Shown: piece by piece, positions 1-8,290 of the stretch
Numbering within the stretch: the stretch's first letter is position 1
Layout of the letters: each line of letters begins with the position of its first letter
NCBI GenBank assembly: GCA_946535435.1
Contig: CAMNDM010000011.1
Coordinates: forward strand, 22,797 to 86,796
Origin: Physcocola sp002396385
Lineage (GTDB): Bacteria > Bacteroidota > Bacteroidia > Bacteroidales > Paludibacteraceae
Reading direction: 5' to 3'
Length of the DNA: 64,000 nucleotides
Position numbers and translations under genes: made by a program
Notes under the pieces: model-generated
Told to the model about the DNA's origin: nothing
Databases searched by the model: none
Seen by the model: the letters and a program-made list of their open reading frames with translations, nothing else

Positions 1-563
1 TTGTCTTTATTCCCTTCTGAAGGGGAGTCTTTTTTGTCCTTCTTTTTCTTTATGTCTTTGTCGTACTTGTCCAGTCCGTATTCCTCGATAAGGCTGATAA
101 GCCGGTTCGCGTAATTGGGGTCGGTGGCGTAGCCGCATTGCTTCAGTCCTTTAGCCCATCCTTTATAGTCGGTGCTTTTTAATTCGAACAATGAGGCATA
201 GCGCGGACGGCTTGCCAAAAATTCTGAGTGGTCTTTATACGAGTCTTTCGGGTCGGTATATTTTCTGAAGCATTCTCCTTTCTCGTCATCGTCGAAATAG
301 ACGCGGTCGCCCTTCCAGTCGTGGCACTTGATGCCGAAGTGGTTGTTGCTTTCCTTCGAGAGCTGGCTGAGGCCGGCACCACTTTCCAGCAGGCCCTGTG
401 CAAGGGTAATGCTGGCAGGAATGCCGTAATCTTTCATTTCCTCAACGGCAATCTTGTTGTATTTGTCTATGTAGTCCAAAAAACTTTGGAGTTGTTTGCT
501 GTATGCGGTATGGGCTATCATAAAGAAGCCTACGCAGGTGATGAACAGTTTGTTTATTTTCAT
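1..563 (-). CDS. Exported GH73 glucosaminidase (partial, runs off left edge)
   Basis: Translating the minus strand from the ATG at 563 gives an N-terminal signal peptide (MKINKLFITCVGFFMIA, probably cleaved after HTAYS). A glucosaminidase domain follows, with ASITLAQGLLESGAG (catalytic Glu in LLESG), the NNHFGIKCHDWKGD block, and the later GYATDPNYANRLISLI block. This is the pattern of the FlgJ/GH73 family, which cleaves the N-acetylglucosaminyl bond of peptidoglycan in the periplasm. After the domain a Lys/Asp-rich linker begins and the frame stays open to base 1, so the C-terminus is missing; a LysM tail is common in this family but cannot be seen. It points away from the accessory region to its right. 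Confidence 0.85.
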   Translation of the reverse strand, partial: MKINKLFITCVGFFMIAHTAYSKQLQSFLDYIDKYNKIAVEEMKDYGIPASITLAQGLLESGAGLSQLSKESNNHFGIKCHDWKGDRVYFDDDEKGECFRKYTDPKDSYKDHSEFLASRPRYASLFELKSTDYKGWAKGLKQCGYATDPNYANRLISLIEEYGLDKYDKDIKKKKDKKDSPSEGNKD

Positions 564-781
564 GTTGCTATTTGCCTACTATCTTGCAAATTTAACAAAG
601 TTTGTGTGATATTCCCTTTTCTATGTTAAGTTTGTGGACAAATTTATGTTTTTTGTTTATAGCTTTGCCAACATATTTTCGTTTTAGGGTGGTGTCTTGT
701 ATCCTTATTCCGATCTTCAAAATAGGGGTTAAACGCCACTTCAAGCAGAGGTGCAATTGTGAATGTTGAATCCTGTCTTTG

Positions 782-823
782 ACAAACAATTGTCAAAAAT
801 TTCAAATATTGACGATTGTTTGT
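782..823. repeat. 15-bp inverted repeat, 12-nt loop
   Basis: The arm at 782-796 and its complement at 809-823 pair over 15 positions with one mismatch or wobble. There is no T tract, so it is a poor terminator. It sits in the 564-1101 gap between the glucosaminidase and the Fic gene. Apart from this element and the direct repeat at 881-923, I see no gene in that gap. Confidence 0.6.
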
Positions 824-880
824 TGTGCGTGGTTTGGTTACAGCTTCTCAAACCATGACCTGCAAATTCTTTTCATGTTA

Positions 881-923
881 TGTTGGCAATATGATAAAAT
901 TCGACAGAACTGAAGTCTCTGTC
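881..923 (+). repeat. Direct repeat copy 1, left of Fic gene
   Basis: These 43 bases are identical to 2244-2286. Similarity continues imperfectly for about 30 more bases on the right of both copies. Copy 1 is followed by TAACTTTG at 936-943, which fits the Bacteroidales -7 element, so this repeat could carry the Fic promoter region. No clear -33 element is visible. Confidence 0.85.
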
Positions 924-1101
924 GGTTTTAATCCTTAACTTTGTTATAATCCATTGTTGCTATTTCCAAAACATCAATATTTAGTGAGTTCCCTTTACGG
1001 ACTTGCACCAATGGACGGAGAATCCTGTAAAGGAATTACAAAAGATGCTTGAAGAAGCGTTCCGTGGAATCGGTTACGGCATATTAAAAGGAGGAAGGAC
1101 G

Positions 1102-2154
1102 ATGACGCAACAAGACAAAGATACATTGATTAAATTGCTGAATCAATATAAGGATTTAGGCATTTTGGAACAGATAGACTTCCAAAAATTCTATATCTAC
1201 TCCATTATTGCCCATTCCACAGCCATTGAAGGCAGCACCGTGACAGAGGTGGAGGCACAACTCCTCTTCGACGAGGGTATCACCAGCAGTAAACGCACGA
1301 TACAGGAGCAGATGATGAACCTCGATCTTAAGGCCGCATACGAATATGGAATGAAATGGATTCAGCGACACGAGCCTATAACTGTAGATTGGCTTATCTC
1401 GTTGGCTGCTAAAGTAATGAGCCATACCGGTAGCGAATATAACACAATGATTGGCAGTTTTTCGGCTGCACGAGGTGAGTTGCGCAAACTGAATGTAAGT
1501 GCGGGACTTGGTGGACCGTCGTATATGTCGTACCAGAAAGTGCCGTCACGTCTTGCCGCTTTTTGTGAAGAACTGAACAAACGTCGCATTTCGGTCGACA
1601 AGACAGACCCCTGTGCTATCTATCACCTCAGTTTTTGGGCTCACTACGAACTGGTGACCATTCATCCGTGGGCAGATGGCAATGGGCGTACCAGCCGTTT
1701 GCTGATGAACTTGTTGCAAATGGAATACGACTTGTTGCCAGTGCGAGTGCTCAAAGAAGACAAGATAGCTTATATCCAGGCTCTTGTTGATACAAGAAAT
1801 ACTGAAGATATTGGCATCTTTGTTGATAGCATGACGCAGTTGCATATTGAACACCTGCGTAGTGATATAGACAAATTCCTTAAGACGACAGAAGAATTTA
1901 GTGATAGGAGAATAGAAACTATCCAGAAAAATGTTGTAGAAAGTTCACAGAAAACGCAACAGAAAACGCAACAGAAAACGCAACAGAAAATTTTGAATCT
2001 AATAAAACAAAATCCCAATATCACGACACAAGAAATGTCTGATTTAATTGGGATTGACAGAAGTAATATTTGGCGAAACATGAAAAAGATGCAGCAAAAA
2101 GGCCTCATCCGTCGTGTCGGTCCCGACAAAGGCGGCCACTGGGAATTGCTTTAG
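1102..2154 (+). CDS. Fic family protein, class II, with C-terminal winged helix
   Basis: Fic enzymes transfer a nucleotide moiety, usually AMP, to a target hydroxyl. The core motif HPWADGNGRTSR starts at His188, the catalytic base. An upstream inhibitory motif STAIEG (Ser39 to Gly44) fits the [S/T]xxxE[G/N] rule and makes this a class II, self-inhibited Fic. The last ~60 residues form a winged-helix DNA-binding domain, joined by a Gln/Lys/Thr linker that contains three copies of a 12-bp unit. I chose ATG 1102 because AAAGGAGG lies just upstream; the same frame is open back to 1003, which would add 33 unconserved residues. The length (350 aa) is normal for this Fic-HTH group. It is flanked by a 43-bp perfect direct repeat, suggesting a movable cassette. 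The target is unknown. Confidence 0.9.
   Translation: MTQQDKDTLIKLLNQYKDLGILEQIDFQKFYIYSIIAHSTAIEGSTVTEVEAQLLFDEGITSSKRTIQEQMMNLDLKAAYEYGMKWIQRHEPITVDWLISLAAKVMSHTGSEYNTMIGSFSAARGELRKLNVSAGLGGPSYMSYQKVPSRLAAFCEELNKRRISVDKTDPCAIYHLSFWAHYELVTIHPWADGNGRTSRLLMNLLQMEYDLLPVRVLKEDKIAYIQALVDTRNTEDIGIFVDSMTQLHIEHLRSDIDKFLKTTEEFSDRRIETIQKNVVESSQKTQQKTQQKTQQKILNLIKQNPNITTQEMSDLIGIDRSNIWRNMKKMQQKGLIRRVGPDKGGHWELL
1948..1990 (+). repeat. Tandem 12-bp repeat inside the Fic gene
   Basis: The unit AAAACGCAACAG occurs three times in a row, encoding QKTQ units in the linker between the Fic core and the winged helix. Being a multiple of three, copy-number change would alter linker length without a frameshift. 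Confidence 0.8.
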
Positions 2155-2243
2155 CAATCATAAAAACCGATTTTTTAACAAATAGTGAAGTTCCCCCCGC
2201 TGCCAAAACAGGTGTCTCGTTGCTAATATGTGTTGGAGTTTCT

Positions 2244-2286
2244 TGTTGGCAATATGATAAAATTCGACAGAACTGAAGTCTCTGTC
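2244..2286 (+). repeat. Direct repeat copy 2, right of Fic gene
   Basis: This copy is identical to 881-923. It lies in the 320-base gap between the Fic gene and the next gene. A short open frame passes through it but has no support as a gene. Confidence 0.85.
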
Positions 2287-2475
2287 ACTTTTAATACTTA
2301 CTCTTTGTCAAAATCCATTGATGTTTTTATCAAAAGCACCAATATATGTGAGTTTTATAATAATGTAGAAACCCTTAGAATTGATTTTTTTCTCAGGATG
2401 TCAGATTATGATTAAAGAACTACTTCGTATATTTGTAGGTATTATGTAAAACTAATGTAAAACTAAAAAAGTATT

Positions 2476-2982
2476 ATGAGAAATTATTTTCTAATTTTAC
2501 TGACATCCATTAGTATGGTGTGTTCAGCACAAGACAAAGTAACATTCCATAATGGATCTGTAGCTGATGGAAAAGTTACTGAAGTGACAGATCAATTCAT
2601 TAAATTTATTTATCAAGGTGAGGAAACTGTAAATACTTATGGAAGTATAGGTGTTTCTGAAATAACATTTGCAAGTGGTAGAAAACAATATATAACAGAC
2701 AAAATCATTATCAATAATGGGAATGATTGGGAGAAAGTCAGAGTTGCATATGACAAAAATGAAGTAATGGGAATGAAGTCAATGGGAAGAATAGAGAAGC
2801 ATTCAAATGGAGCATGGTCAATGCATAATTCTGAAGGTCACTTTATGAAGAAAGCTCTTATGAAAGCTCAAAAAGAAGCTGCAAAGAAAGGAGCATGTTG
2901 TGTTTTGGTCGTAAGCCAATCAAATGGAAATGCTGGACAATATCCTGATTCTTCTATTATATGTGAACTTTTTACATACTGA
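2476..2982 (+). CDS. Small exported protein of unknown function
   Basis: The protein has 168 residues. It opens with a signal peptide (MRNYFLILLTSISMVCSAQ) and so is probably periplasmic or surface-associated. The first part (VTFHNGSVADGKVTEV through EITFASGRKQYIT) reads like short beta strands. The second half has a Lys/Ala-rich helix (MKKALMKAQKEAAKKGA) followed by a hydrophobic strand and a region with Cys residues. I do not recognise the family. It is AT-rich like its neighbours and ends just before a strong hairpin, so it is probably transcribed alone. Confidence 0.7.
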   Translation: MRNYFLILLTSISMVCSAQDKVTFHNGSVADGKVTEVTDQFIKFIYQGEETVNTYGSIGVSEITFASGRKQYITDKIIINNGNDWEKVRVAYDKNEVMGMKSMGRIEKHSNGAWSMHNSEGHFMKKALMKAQKEAAKKGACCVLVVSQSNGNAGQYPDSSIICELFTY

Positions 2983-3005
2983 AATATTCAATAAATCAAT
3001 AATAT

Positions 3006-3033
3006 GAAACGGATGTCACTTGGCATCCGTTTC
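3006..3033 (+). terminator. Terminator after the exported small protein
   Basis: A perfect 10-bp stem (3006-3015 with 3024-3033) has an 8-nt loop and lies 24 bases past the stop codon. The following T run is weak. Confidence 0.65.
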
Positions 3034-3057
3034 TTGATTTAACTATATAAGAAAAAT

Positions 3058-3305
3058 ATGAACTATAAAATAGGAAAACGTATGTAGAACTTTTATTGTC
3101 AAAAGTTGCATGTTCGAGGGCTAAACAATTTCTTGCATTGGCAGTGGAGGACGTTGTTTCGGTAAATAAGATAAATTCAATTTTTACTGGAAAAAGAATT
3201 GATATAATAAATATTTTGTAACGTTATGAGGAACTTGAAGACTCCCCATACTATAACAGTATTGTTAGTATAGTACAAACAGCTGTGAACTATTATAATC
3301 TCTAA
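3058..3305 (+). pseudogene. Decayed small gene of unknown family
   Basis: From 3078 one frame reads a protein-like sequence (TYVELLLSKVACSRAKQ, then FLALAVEDVVSVNKI) to a TAA at 3219. It continues in the same frame (RYEELEDSPYYNSIV) to a second TAA at 3303. A possible start at 3058 lies in another frame, so at least one frameshift and one internal stop are needed. The composition is convincing but I cannot name the family. It fills most of the 2983-3335 gap. Confidence 0.45.
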
Positions 3306-3335
3306 TACTGTTTACAAAGTGAAATAATTGTTGCA

Positions 3336-5786
3336 ATGGGAAATAGACAACAAAAGCCTAAAGGCTACTGGAATGAGAATACCTGTCGTGAGGAGGCAAA
3401 GAAATATAACACTAGAGGTGATTTTAAAAACAATTGTTATCATGCCTATTGGCTAGCATTGAAAAATGGGTGGATAAATAGTTATGATTGGTTTGAAACA
3501 CATACAAAACCATTTGGTTATTGGAACGAACAAACTTGTAGAGACGAAGCAAAGAAATACACTTCTAAGACTGCTTTTCAAAGAGGGAATGGTAGTGCGT
3601 ATGCTATTGCACAAAGAAATGGATGGATTAAAGATTACGATTGGTTTGTAAGACCTGTTGTTCATAACAAAAAATGGACAAAAGAAACTTGTCGCGAGGA
3701 AGCAATGAAATACAAGTCAAAAAGCGAATTCGGCAACAGTGGAAGCGCCGCATACAATGTCGCCCGAATCAATGGTTGGTTGGACGACTACGACTGGTTT
3801 GAAGAACTACATAAACCAAATGGATATTGGACAAAAGAAACTTGTCGTGAAGAAGCTTTAAAATATAGTACAAGAAGTGGATTTCAAAAATATGCAGGCA
3901 GTGCATATGTAGTATCACGACAAAATGGTTGGTTGGACGACTACGACTGGTTTGAAGAATTAAGAAAACCTAGTGGCTATTGGAACGAGCAAACTTGTCT
4001 TGAAGAAGCAAAAAAATATAACTTAAGAAGTCGATTTTCTAAAGGAAGTCCAAGCGCCTATAACGTAGCCAAAGATAATGGTTGGCTAGAAGATTACTAT
4101 TGGATGGTAAACCAAAAGATGTTTACAGAGACTGGCCGGTGGTTCAACCTTTACGTATATAAATGGAATGACCTAAACAGTGTATATGTTGGTATTACTA
4201 TAGATCCCAAGCAAAGAGATTGGGGGCATCATAAACAAGGTTGTACTGTATTTAACTTCGCTTATGATAACCGTATAGACATACCGCCAATGGAAATTCT
4301 TGAAAACCATCTTACTCCACAACAAGCCGCAAAGAAAGAAGGAGAGTATGTTGAAAAATTCAAGCAAGATGGATGGAACGTTATAAATAAAGCGAAGGCA
4401 GGTTCGATAGGAGGACTTGGCTCTGGCAAGTGGAATAAGTCATCGTGTATGCGTGAAGCAAAGAAATACACTACTAAAGGGGATTTCATTAAGGGGAGTG
4501 AACAAGCTTACATTGTTGCTCGTAAGAATGGATGGTTGGATGATTACGACTGGTTAGTTGAAGTTATAAAACCCAAAGGTTATTGGAACGAACAAACCTG
4601 TAGAGAAGAAGCCATGAAATATAAGTCTAAAGTAGAATTCCATGATGGAGCATCAAGAGCATATGCATTGGCTTGGGAAAAAGGTTGGTTAGAAAGTTAT
4701 GACTGGTTTCAAAGACCTGAAAATTACAATAAAAAATGGAATGAAGAAACTTGTAGAGAAGAGGCAAAGAAATATAATTCGAGAACAGAATTTTGTAGGG
4801 AAAGTTCTGGGGCTTATGAAGTTGCTAATCAACATGGTTGGTTAGATAGCTATGATTGGTTTGAAAAATACTCAAAACCTAATGGCTACTGGGATCGTAA
4901 TACCTGTAGAGAAGAGGCTCTTAAGTATAAGTCACTTTCTGAATTTCGTAAACAATGCAGTAGTGCATATACTATAGCTTGGCGTAATGGTTGGCTTGAG
5001 AATTACAATTGGCTTGAGGTTAAGAAAGGCAAATGGAATGAGGAATCCTGTCGTGAGGAGGCTATGAAATACAAAACATTAAAGGACTTTTCAAAAGGGA
5101 GTAAAGGAGCTTACAAGGTGGCCTATATAAAAGGTTGGTTAAAGACCTATGATTGGCTTGAAAAACAAAAGAAACGAAATTACTGGAACCAAGAAACATG
5201 TCGAGAAGAAGCACTAAAATACAATACATTACAAGAATTTCGAAATGCAGCAGCACGTGCGTATGTACTAGCAAAAGAAAACGGATGGTTAGATAGTTAT
5301 GATTGGCTTGAAAGAACCTCTGTACCTAAAGGCTATTGGAACGAGCAAACCTGCAGAGAGGAAGCTCTAAAATATAAATCTCGTGTGGCATTCTCAAATG
5401 GCAGTGGTGGAGCTTATGAAGTAGCCCGGAAAAATGGATGGCTTGAAAGTTACCATTGGTTACATACTCCTGAGAAGTGGAATAAAAAATGGAACGAAGT
5501 AACTTGTCGTGAGGAGGCAAAGAAATACTCATCACGAAAGAATTTTCAACAAGGCTGTGTTAGTGCTTATAATGTTGCTCGAAGAAATGGTTGGCTTGAT
5601 AGCTACGAATGGTTTTCGGAAAAACCAAAATTCAATTATTGGAATGAAGAAACCTGCCGTGAAGAGGCATTGAAGTATAAGACAAAGACCGAATTTTTGA
5701 AAGGATGTAGAAGAGCTTACGAAGTATCACGCGAAAAAGGTTGGTTAAAGACTTATGAATGGTTCTCTATAAAGAGTCGGAAGTGA
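3336..5786 (+). CDS. 14-repeat protein with embedded GIY-YIG nuclease domain
   Basis: The 816-residue protein has no signal peptide, so it is probably cytoplasmic. It consists of about 51-residue repeats, each following WNEQTCREEAxKY, then F, AY, and GWLDxYDWF near the end. I count 14 copies: five before and nine after a single inserted domain at about residues 270-360. That domain has the GIY-YIG pattern: YVY at 273-275, YVG at 284-286, Arg294, HHK at 298-300, Glu335/Glu337 and a later NVINKAKAG. GIY-YIG enzymes cut DNA. Similar Cys/Trp helical repeats are known singly or in small numbers in phage and homing endonucleases, where they are thought to bind DNA; this is recall, not a search. I infer a site-specific DNA-cutting protein with a long recognition surface. 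No intron or intein is visible nearby. It is AT-rich and looks transferred. Confidence 0.8.
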   Translation: MGNRQQKPKGYWNENTCREEAKKYNTRGDFKNNCYHAYWLALKNGWINSYDWFETHTKPFGYWNEQTCRDEAKKYTSKTAFQRGNGSAYAIAQRNGWIKDYDWFVRPVVHNKKWTKETCREEAMKYKSKSEFGNSGSAAYNVARINGWLDDYDWFEELHKPNGYWTKETCREEALKYSTRSGFQKYAGSAYVVSRQNGWLDDYDWFEELRKPSGYWNEQTCLEEAKKYNLRSRFSKGSPSAYNVAKDNGWLEDYYWMVNQKMFTETGRWFNLYVYKWNDLNSVYVGITIDPKQRDWGHHKQGCTVFNFAYDNRIDIPPMEILENHLTPQQAAKKEGEYVEKFKQDGWNVINKAKAGSIGGLGSGKWNKSSCMREAKKYTTKGDFIKGSEQAYIVARKNGWLDDYDWLVEVIKPKGYWNEQTCREEAMKYKSKVEFHDGASRAYALAWEKGWLESYDWFQRPENYNKKWNEETCREEAKKYNSRTEFCRESSGAYEVANQHGWLDSYDWFEKYSKPNGYWDRNTCREEALKYKSLSEFRKQCSSAYTIAWRNGWLENYNWLEVKKGKWNEESCREEAMKYKTLKDFSKGSKGAYKVAYIKGWLKTYDWLEKQKKRNYWNQETCREEALKYNTLQEFRNAAARAYVLAKENGWLDSYDWLERTSVPKGYWNEQTCREEALKYKSRVAFSNGSGGAYEVARKNGWLESYHWLHTPEKWNKKWNEVTCREEAKKYSSRKNFQQGCVSAYNVARRNGWLDSYEWFSEKPKFNYWNEETCREEALKYKTKTEFLKGCRRAYEVSREKGWLKTYEWFSIKSRK

Positions 5787-5895
5787 CTAGTCTAAACCAG
5801 GTTCTGCTCTGGCTATCCGAAAACAGTAGAGTGGGTGGGCATGCTCCGTTTTTTTCATTTTTACAAAATAAAAGTTGAATAGGCTGTTAATATGT

Positions 5896-5941
5896 GACCT
5901 CTACAACCTAAACGACTCGGAAAAATGAATTAATAGAGGTC
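5896..5941 (+). repeat. 8-bp inverted repeat before the YD-repeat gene
   Basis: GACCTCTA at 5896-5903 pairs with TAGAGGTC at 5934-5941, with 30 bases between. The right arm ends four bases before the next start codon, so a leader hairpin would cover the ribosome-binding region. Confidence 0.4.
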
Positions 5942-5945
5942 TCCA

Positions 5946-7586
5946 ATGACTAAGTTTTTCATGAAAAACCTTTTATTAACCTTTTTATTTATCTTTTGTG
6001 GCATGATTCCCACAATTGCCTGCGAGTCTTGTATGTTAGGTGATGGATACTCTCAAGAATACCACTATAAAGGAAATGTCAGAACAGCCTACAAAGTAAA
6101 AACTTGCAAATACTTGGACTCTCTCGGCAACGAGAAGACTGATACTACGTCAGTCATATTCAATTTTTTCGATCAAAAACACAATTGTGTGTTATTTGAT
6201 TATGAGAATCGAAGAACGGGTTCTTCCGCATACGTGAGGCGTGAATTCATCAATGGAAAGTATGAAGTGGTTGAAAGTCGTGGCCCATTCCCTATACGCA
6301 ATAGTCATAGAATCTATTCAGACAAGGGCATATTACGTGAAGAACGTCTTCCCAATGCTACACGTTTATTCGATTCAAAAGGAAAACTGTATTGCACAAT
6401 TACCTATGAATCTGTAAATTCAAAAAAGATAGCGAAATACGAATATGTCTTTTACGATAAAAGGGGAAAAGAAATGGACATCATTTCGGTGGATAGATAC
6501 TACAATGTTATATCACGCATAAACAAAGTGTACGACAAGCGGGGAAATTTGACGGAGGAATATAAGGATGGAAAACTTACTTCCTATCATTGGTATGATT
6601 CGAAAGGAAGGCTGTTGTCTGATTCAACCAATTGCGGAAAAAAAACTTACACTTACGATTCAAAGGGCAATATATTAACACATCAAGGCACTAATGAATG
6701 CTTATATGCAGGGGAAAATAAAATACCTCAACGGTTCTTAATAAAATACGAATACGGAAAAGAAGGGGATAAAACAGTGCAGAAATTTGTAAACGGAGAG
6801 TTAGATAACATCGAACGCTATGATAAAAATGGAAATCGTACCTATTTCAGACGTTATTCTTGTTGTCCTAAAATTGAATGCAAGTATAAATACGATGAAA
6901 AGAACAAAGAGATAGAATGCTTATCCACGTATTTTAATGATAACGGCACTTATACCCATTGTAAGAACGGTGACGATTTTAACAGAAAAGAATATAGGAA
7001 CGATACTCTTGTATATATATCCTTTTATGAGGAGAAAAAGGTTGACAATAAGCTGATTATAACACGAAATGAGGGCAGGGAAGATGACTCGCTAAAAGGT
7101 AAACTCAACATTGATACGATAATTTCTGTCACGACCTTTGACAAGAACGGCAAGACTCTTACCAAATGTTTTTATCATAATTCCGAGGAGACGAATTGCT
7201 CACGCTACACCTACAATGACGGAGGTTTGCTGCTCTCTATCGTACATGACAAAGGAAACTATAATACTGACAATTACGAATATGAGACTAGAATAGATTA
7301 TCAGTATGATGACCATAACAACCTTATGTCGGAAACTCATAGGAATGGTGATAAAATAGTGAGACAAACGACCAACCTCTATGATGCAGATAATCATTTG
7401 GTAGAAGTGAAAACTGTAAAAAAAGATGGTGGTTATGAGTGCGTTAAATACGATAAAGTGGGGAATGTAGTCGAATGCGTAATCTCTGAGAAAGCAAGCA
7501 TCACTATAAGTACTGCAGAGAAGACTATTTTGAAAAAAAATCCGACATATGTTACGATTATGACCTACACCTACTACCGCGAGTAA
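5946..7586 (+). CDS. Exported YD-repeat (RHS-like) protein
   Basis: The 546-residue protein starts with a signal sequence (MKNLLLTFLFIFCGMI from the second Met at 5961), and a Cys in TIACESC could be a lipid attachment site. The rest is many YD/RHS-like units, for example YDKRGNLTEEYKDG, YDSKGRLLSD, YTYDSKGNILTHQ and YDKNGNRTYFRRY. Such repeats form long beta filaments or shells on bacterial surfaces. There is no RHS core (no DPxG-type cleavage motif) and no toxin tip at the C-terminus, so I would not call it an RHS toxin. Similar lone exported YD proteins are common in Bacteroidales, with unknown roles. Base composition matches the accessory neighbours. Confidence 0.65.
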   Translation: MTKFFMKNLLLTFLFIFCGMIPTIACESCMLGDGYSQEYHYKGNVRTAYKVKTCKYLDSLGNEKTDTTSVIFNFFDQKHNCVLFDYENRRTGSSAYVRREFINGKYEVVESRGPFPIRNSHRIYSDKGILREERLPNATRLFDSKGKLYCTITYESVNSKKIAKYEYVFYDKRGKEMDIISVDRYYNVISRINKVYDKRGNLTEEYKDGKLTSYHWYDSKGRLLSDSTNCGKKTYTYDSKGNILTHQGTNECLYAGENKIPQRFLIKYEYGKEGDKTVQKFVNGELDNIERYDKNGNRTYFRRYSCCPKIECKYKYDEKNKEIECLSTYFNDNGTYTHCKNGDDFNRKEYRNDTLVYISFYEEKKVDNKLIITRNEGREDDSLKGKLNIDTIISVTTFDKNGKTLTKCFYHNSEETNCSRYTYNDGGLLLSIVHDKGNYNTDNYEYETRIDYQYDDHNNLMSETHRNGDKIVRQTTNLYDADNHLVEVKTVKKDGGYECVKYDKVGNVVECVISEKASITISTAEKTILKKNPTYVTIMTYTYYRE

Positions 7587-7753
7587 CAGACTATCGTCCA
7601 TTCGAATGAACTGATTTCTCTGGTTTGGACTCTTTTCTCAATGTTAATAAATTCGGTTTTGAAATATTGGTCCAAAAATCAAATCAGATATAAGACTGGG
7701 TCCTTGATAGAACTCTGCCAACTTGTACTTATCTTTGCATAAAATCTTTTTTT

Positions 7754-8224
7754 ATGAGACAACTTGTAAAAACTATCAAATACGAGGTGCTCGACGAGGC
7801 CGATTTTTCTGCGGAAGAGCGTATGTTAGTCGACGCTGCCAAAGAGGCTGTCAAGGGTTCTTATTCCCCCTATTCGCACTTTTCTGTGGGGGCTGCCGTT
7901 TTGCTCGACAATGGGGTAGTGGTCAGGGGTGCCAATCAGGAAAATGGCGCTTACCCTAGCGGACTCTGTGCCGAGCGTACCGCCCTCTTTGCCGCTGGGG
8001 CCAATTATCCCGAGCAGAAAGTGGTTGCCATCGCTATTGCCGCCTTTACCGACGGACATTTCCTGCCTGAACCTATCACGCCCTGTGGCAGCTGTGCGCA
8101 GGTGATGGCCGAAACGGAGGCGAGGGCCGGACTGCCACTGAAGATTATTCTTTATGGGGCCTGTGGCTCTTTTCGTATTCATGGCGTTGGTTCCATCCTA
8201 CCTTTTGCTTTCTCTTTGAAATAA
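7754..8224 (+). CDS. cdd: Cytidine deaminase
   Basis: This cytosolic zinc enzyme deaminates cytidine and deoxycytidine to the uridine forms in pyrimidine salvage. The zinc site is visible as C72-A-E74 (Glu74 is the proton shuttle) and P110-C-G-S-C114. The tail LKIILYGACGSFRIHGV is typical, and 156 residues is normal for the homotetrameric type. It has its own start region with TATCTTTG at 7730-7737. The next gene begins 66 bases downstream with its own promoter-like element. Confidence 0.93.
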   Translation: MRQLVKTIKYEVLDEADFSAEERMLVDAAKEAVKGSYSPYSHFSVGAAVLLDNGVVVRGANQENGAYPSGLCAERTALFAAGANYPEQKVVAIAIAAFTDGHFLPEPITPCGSCAQVMAETEARAGLPLKIILYGACGSFRIHGVGSILPFAFSLK

Positions 8225-8257
8225 GCGTTTTTTATCGCTTTTTTCTGATAATTGTGC

Positions 8258-8265
8258 TAAATTTG
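8258..8265 (+). promoter_or_regulatory. Probable -7 element of lptB
   Basis: TAAATTTG fits TAnnTTTG and lies 25 bases before the lptB start. No good -33 box is present. Confidence 0.4.
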
Positions 8266-8290
8266 TAGTTATAAAGGTTTTTACGGAATA

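Noticed and set aside
592..789. 65-codon minus-strand open frame
   Set aside because: No conserved motif, atypical composition and no start signal; probably chance in AT-rich DNA.
2230..2415. 61-codon frame across direct-repeat copy 2
   Set aside because: The same frame is broken in copy 1, so the repeat is not a conserved coding unit.
3336..5786. DNA repeats here considered as a CRISPR array or satellite
   Set aside because: The period is about 153 bases, repeats are diverged at DNA level and coherent only as protein, with one long open frame.
5946..7586. RHS polymorphic toxin
   Set aside because: No RHS core or cleavage motif, no toxin domain and no immunity gene after it.
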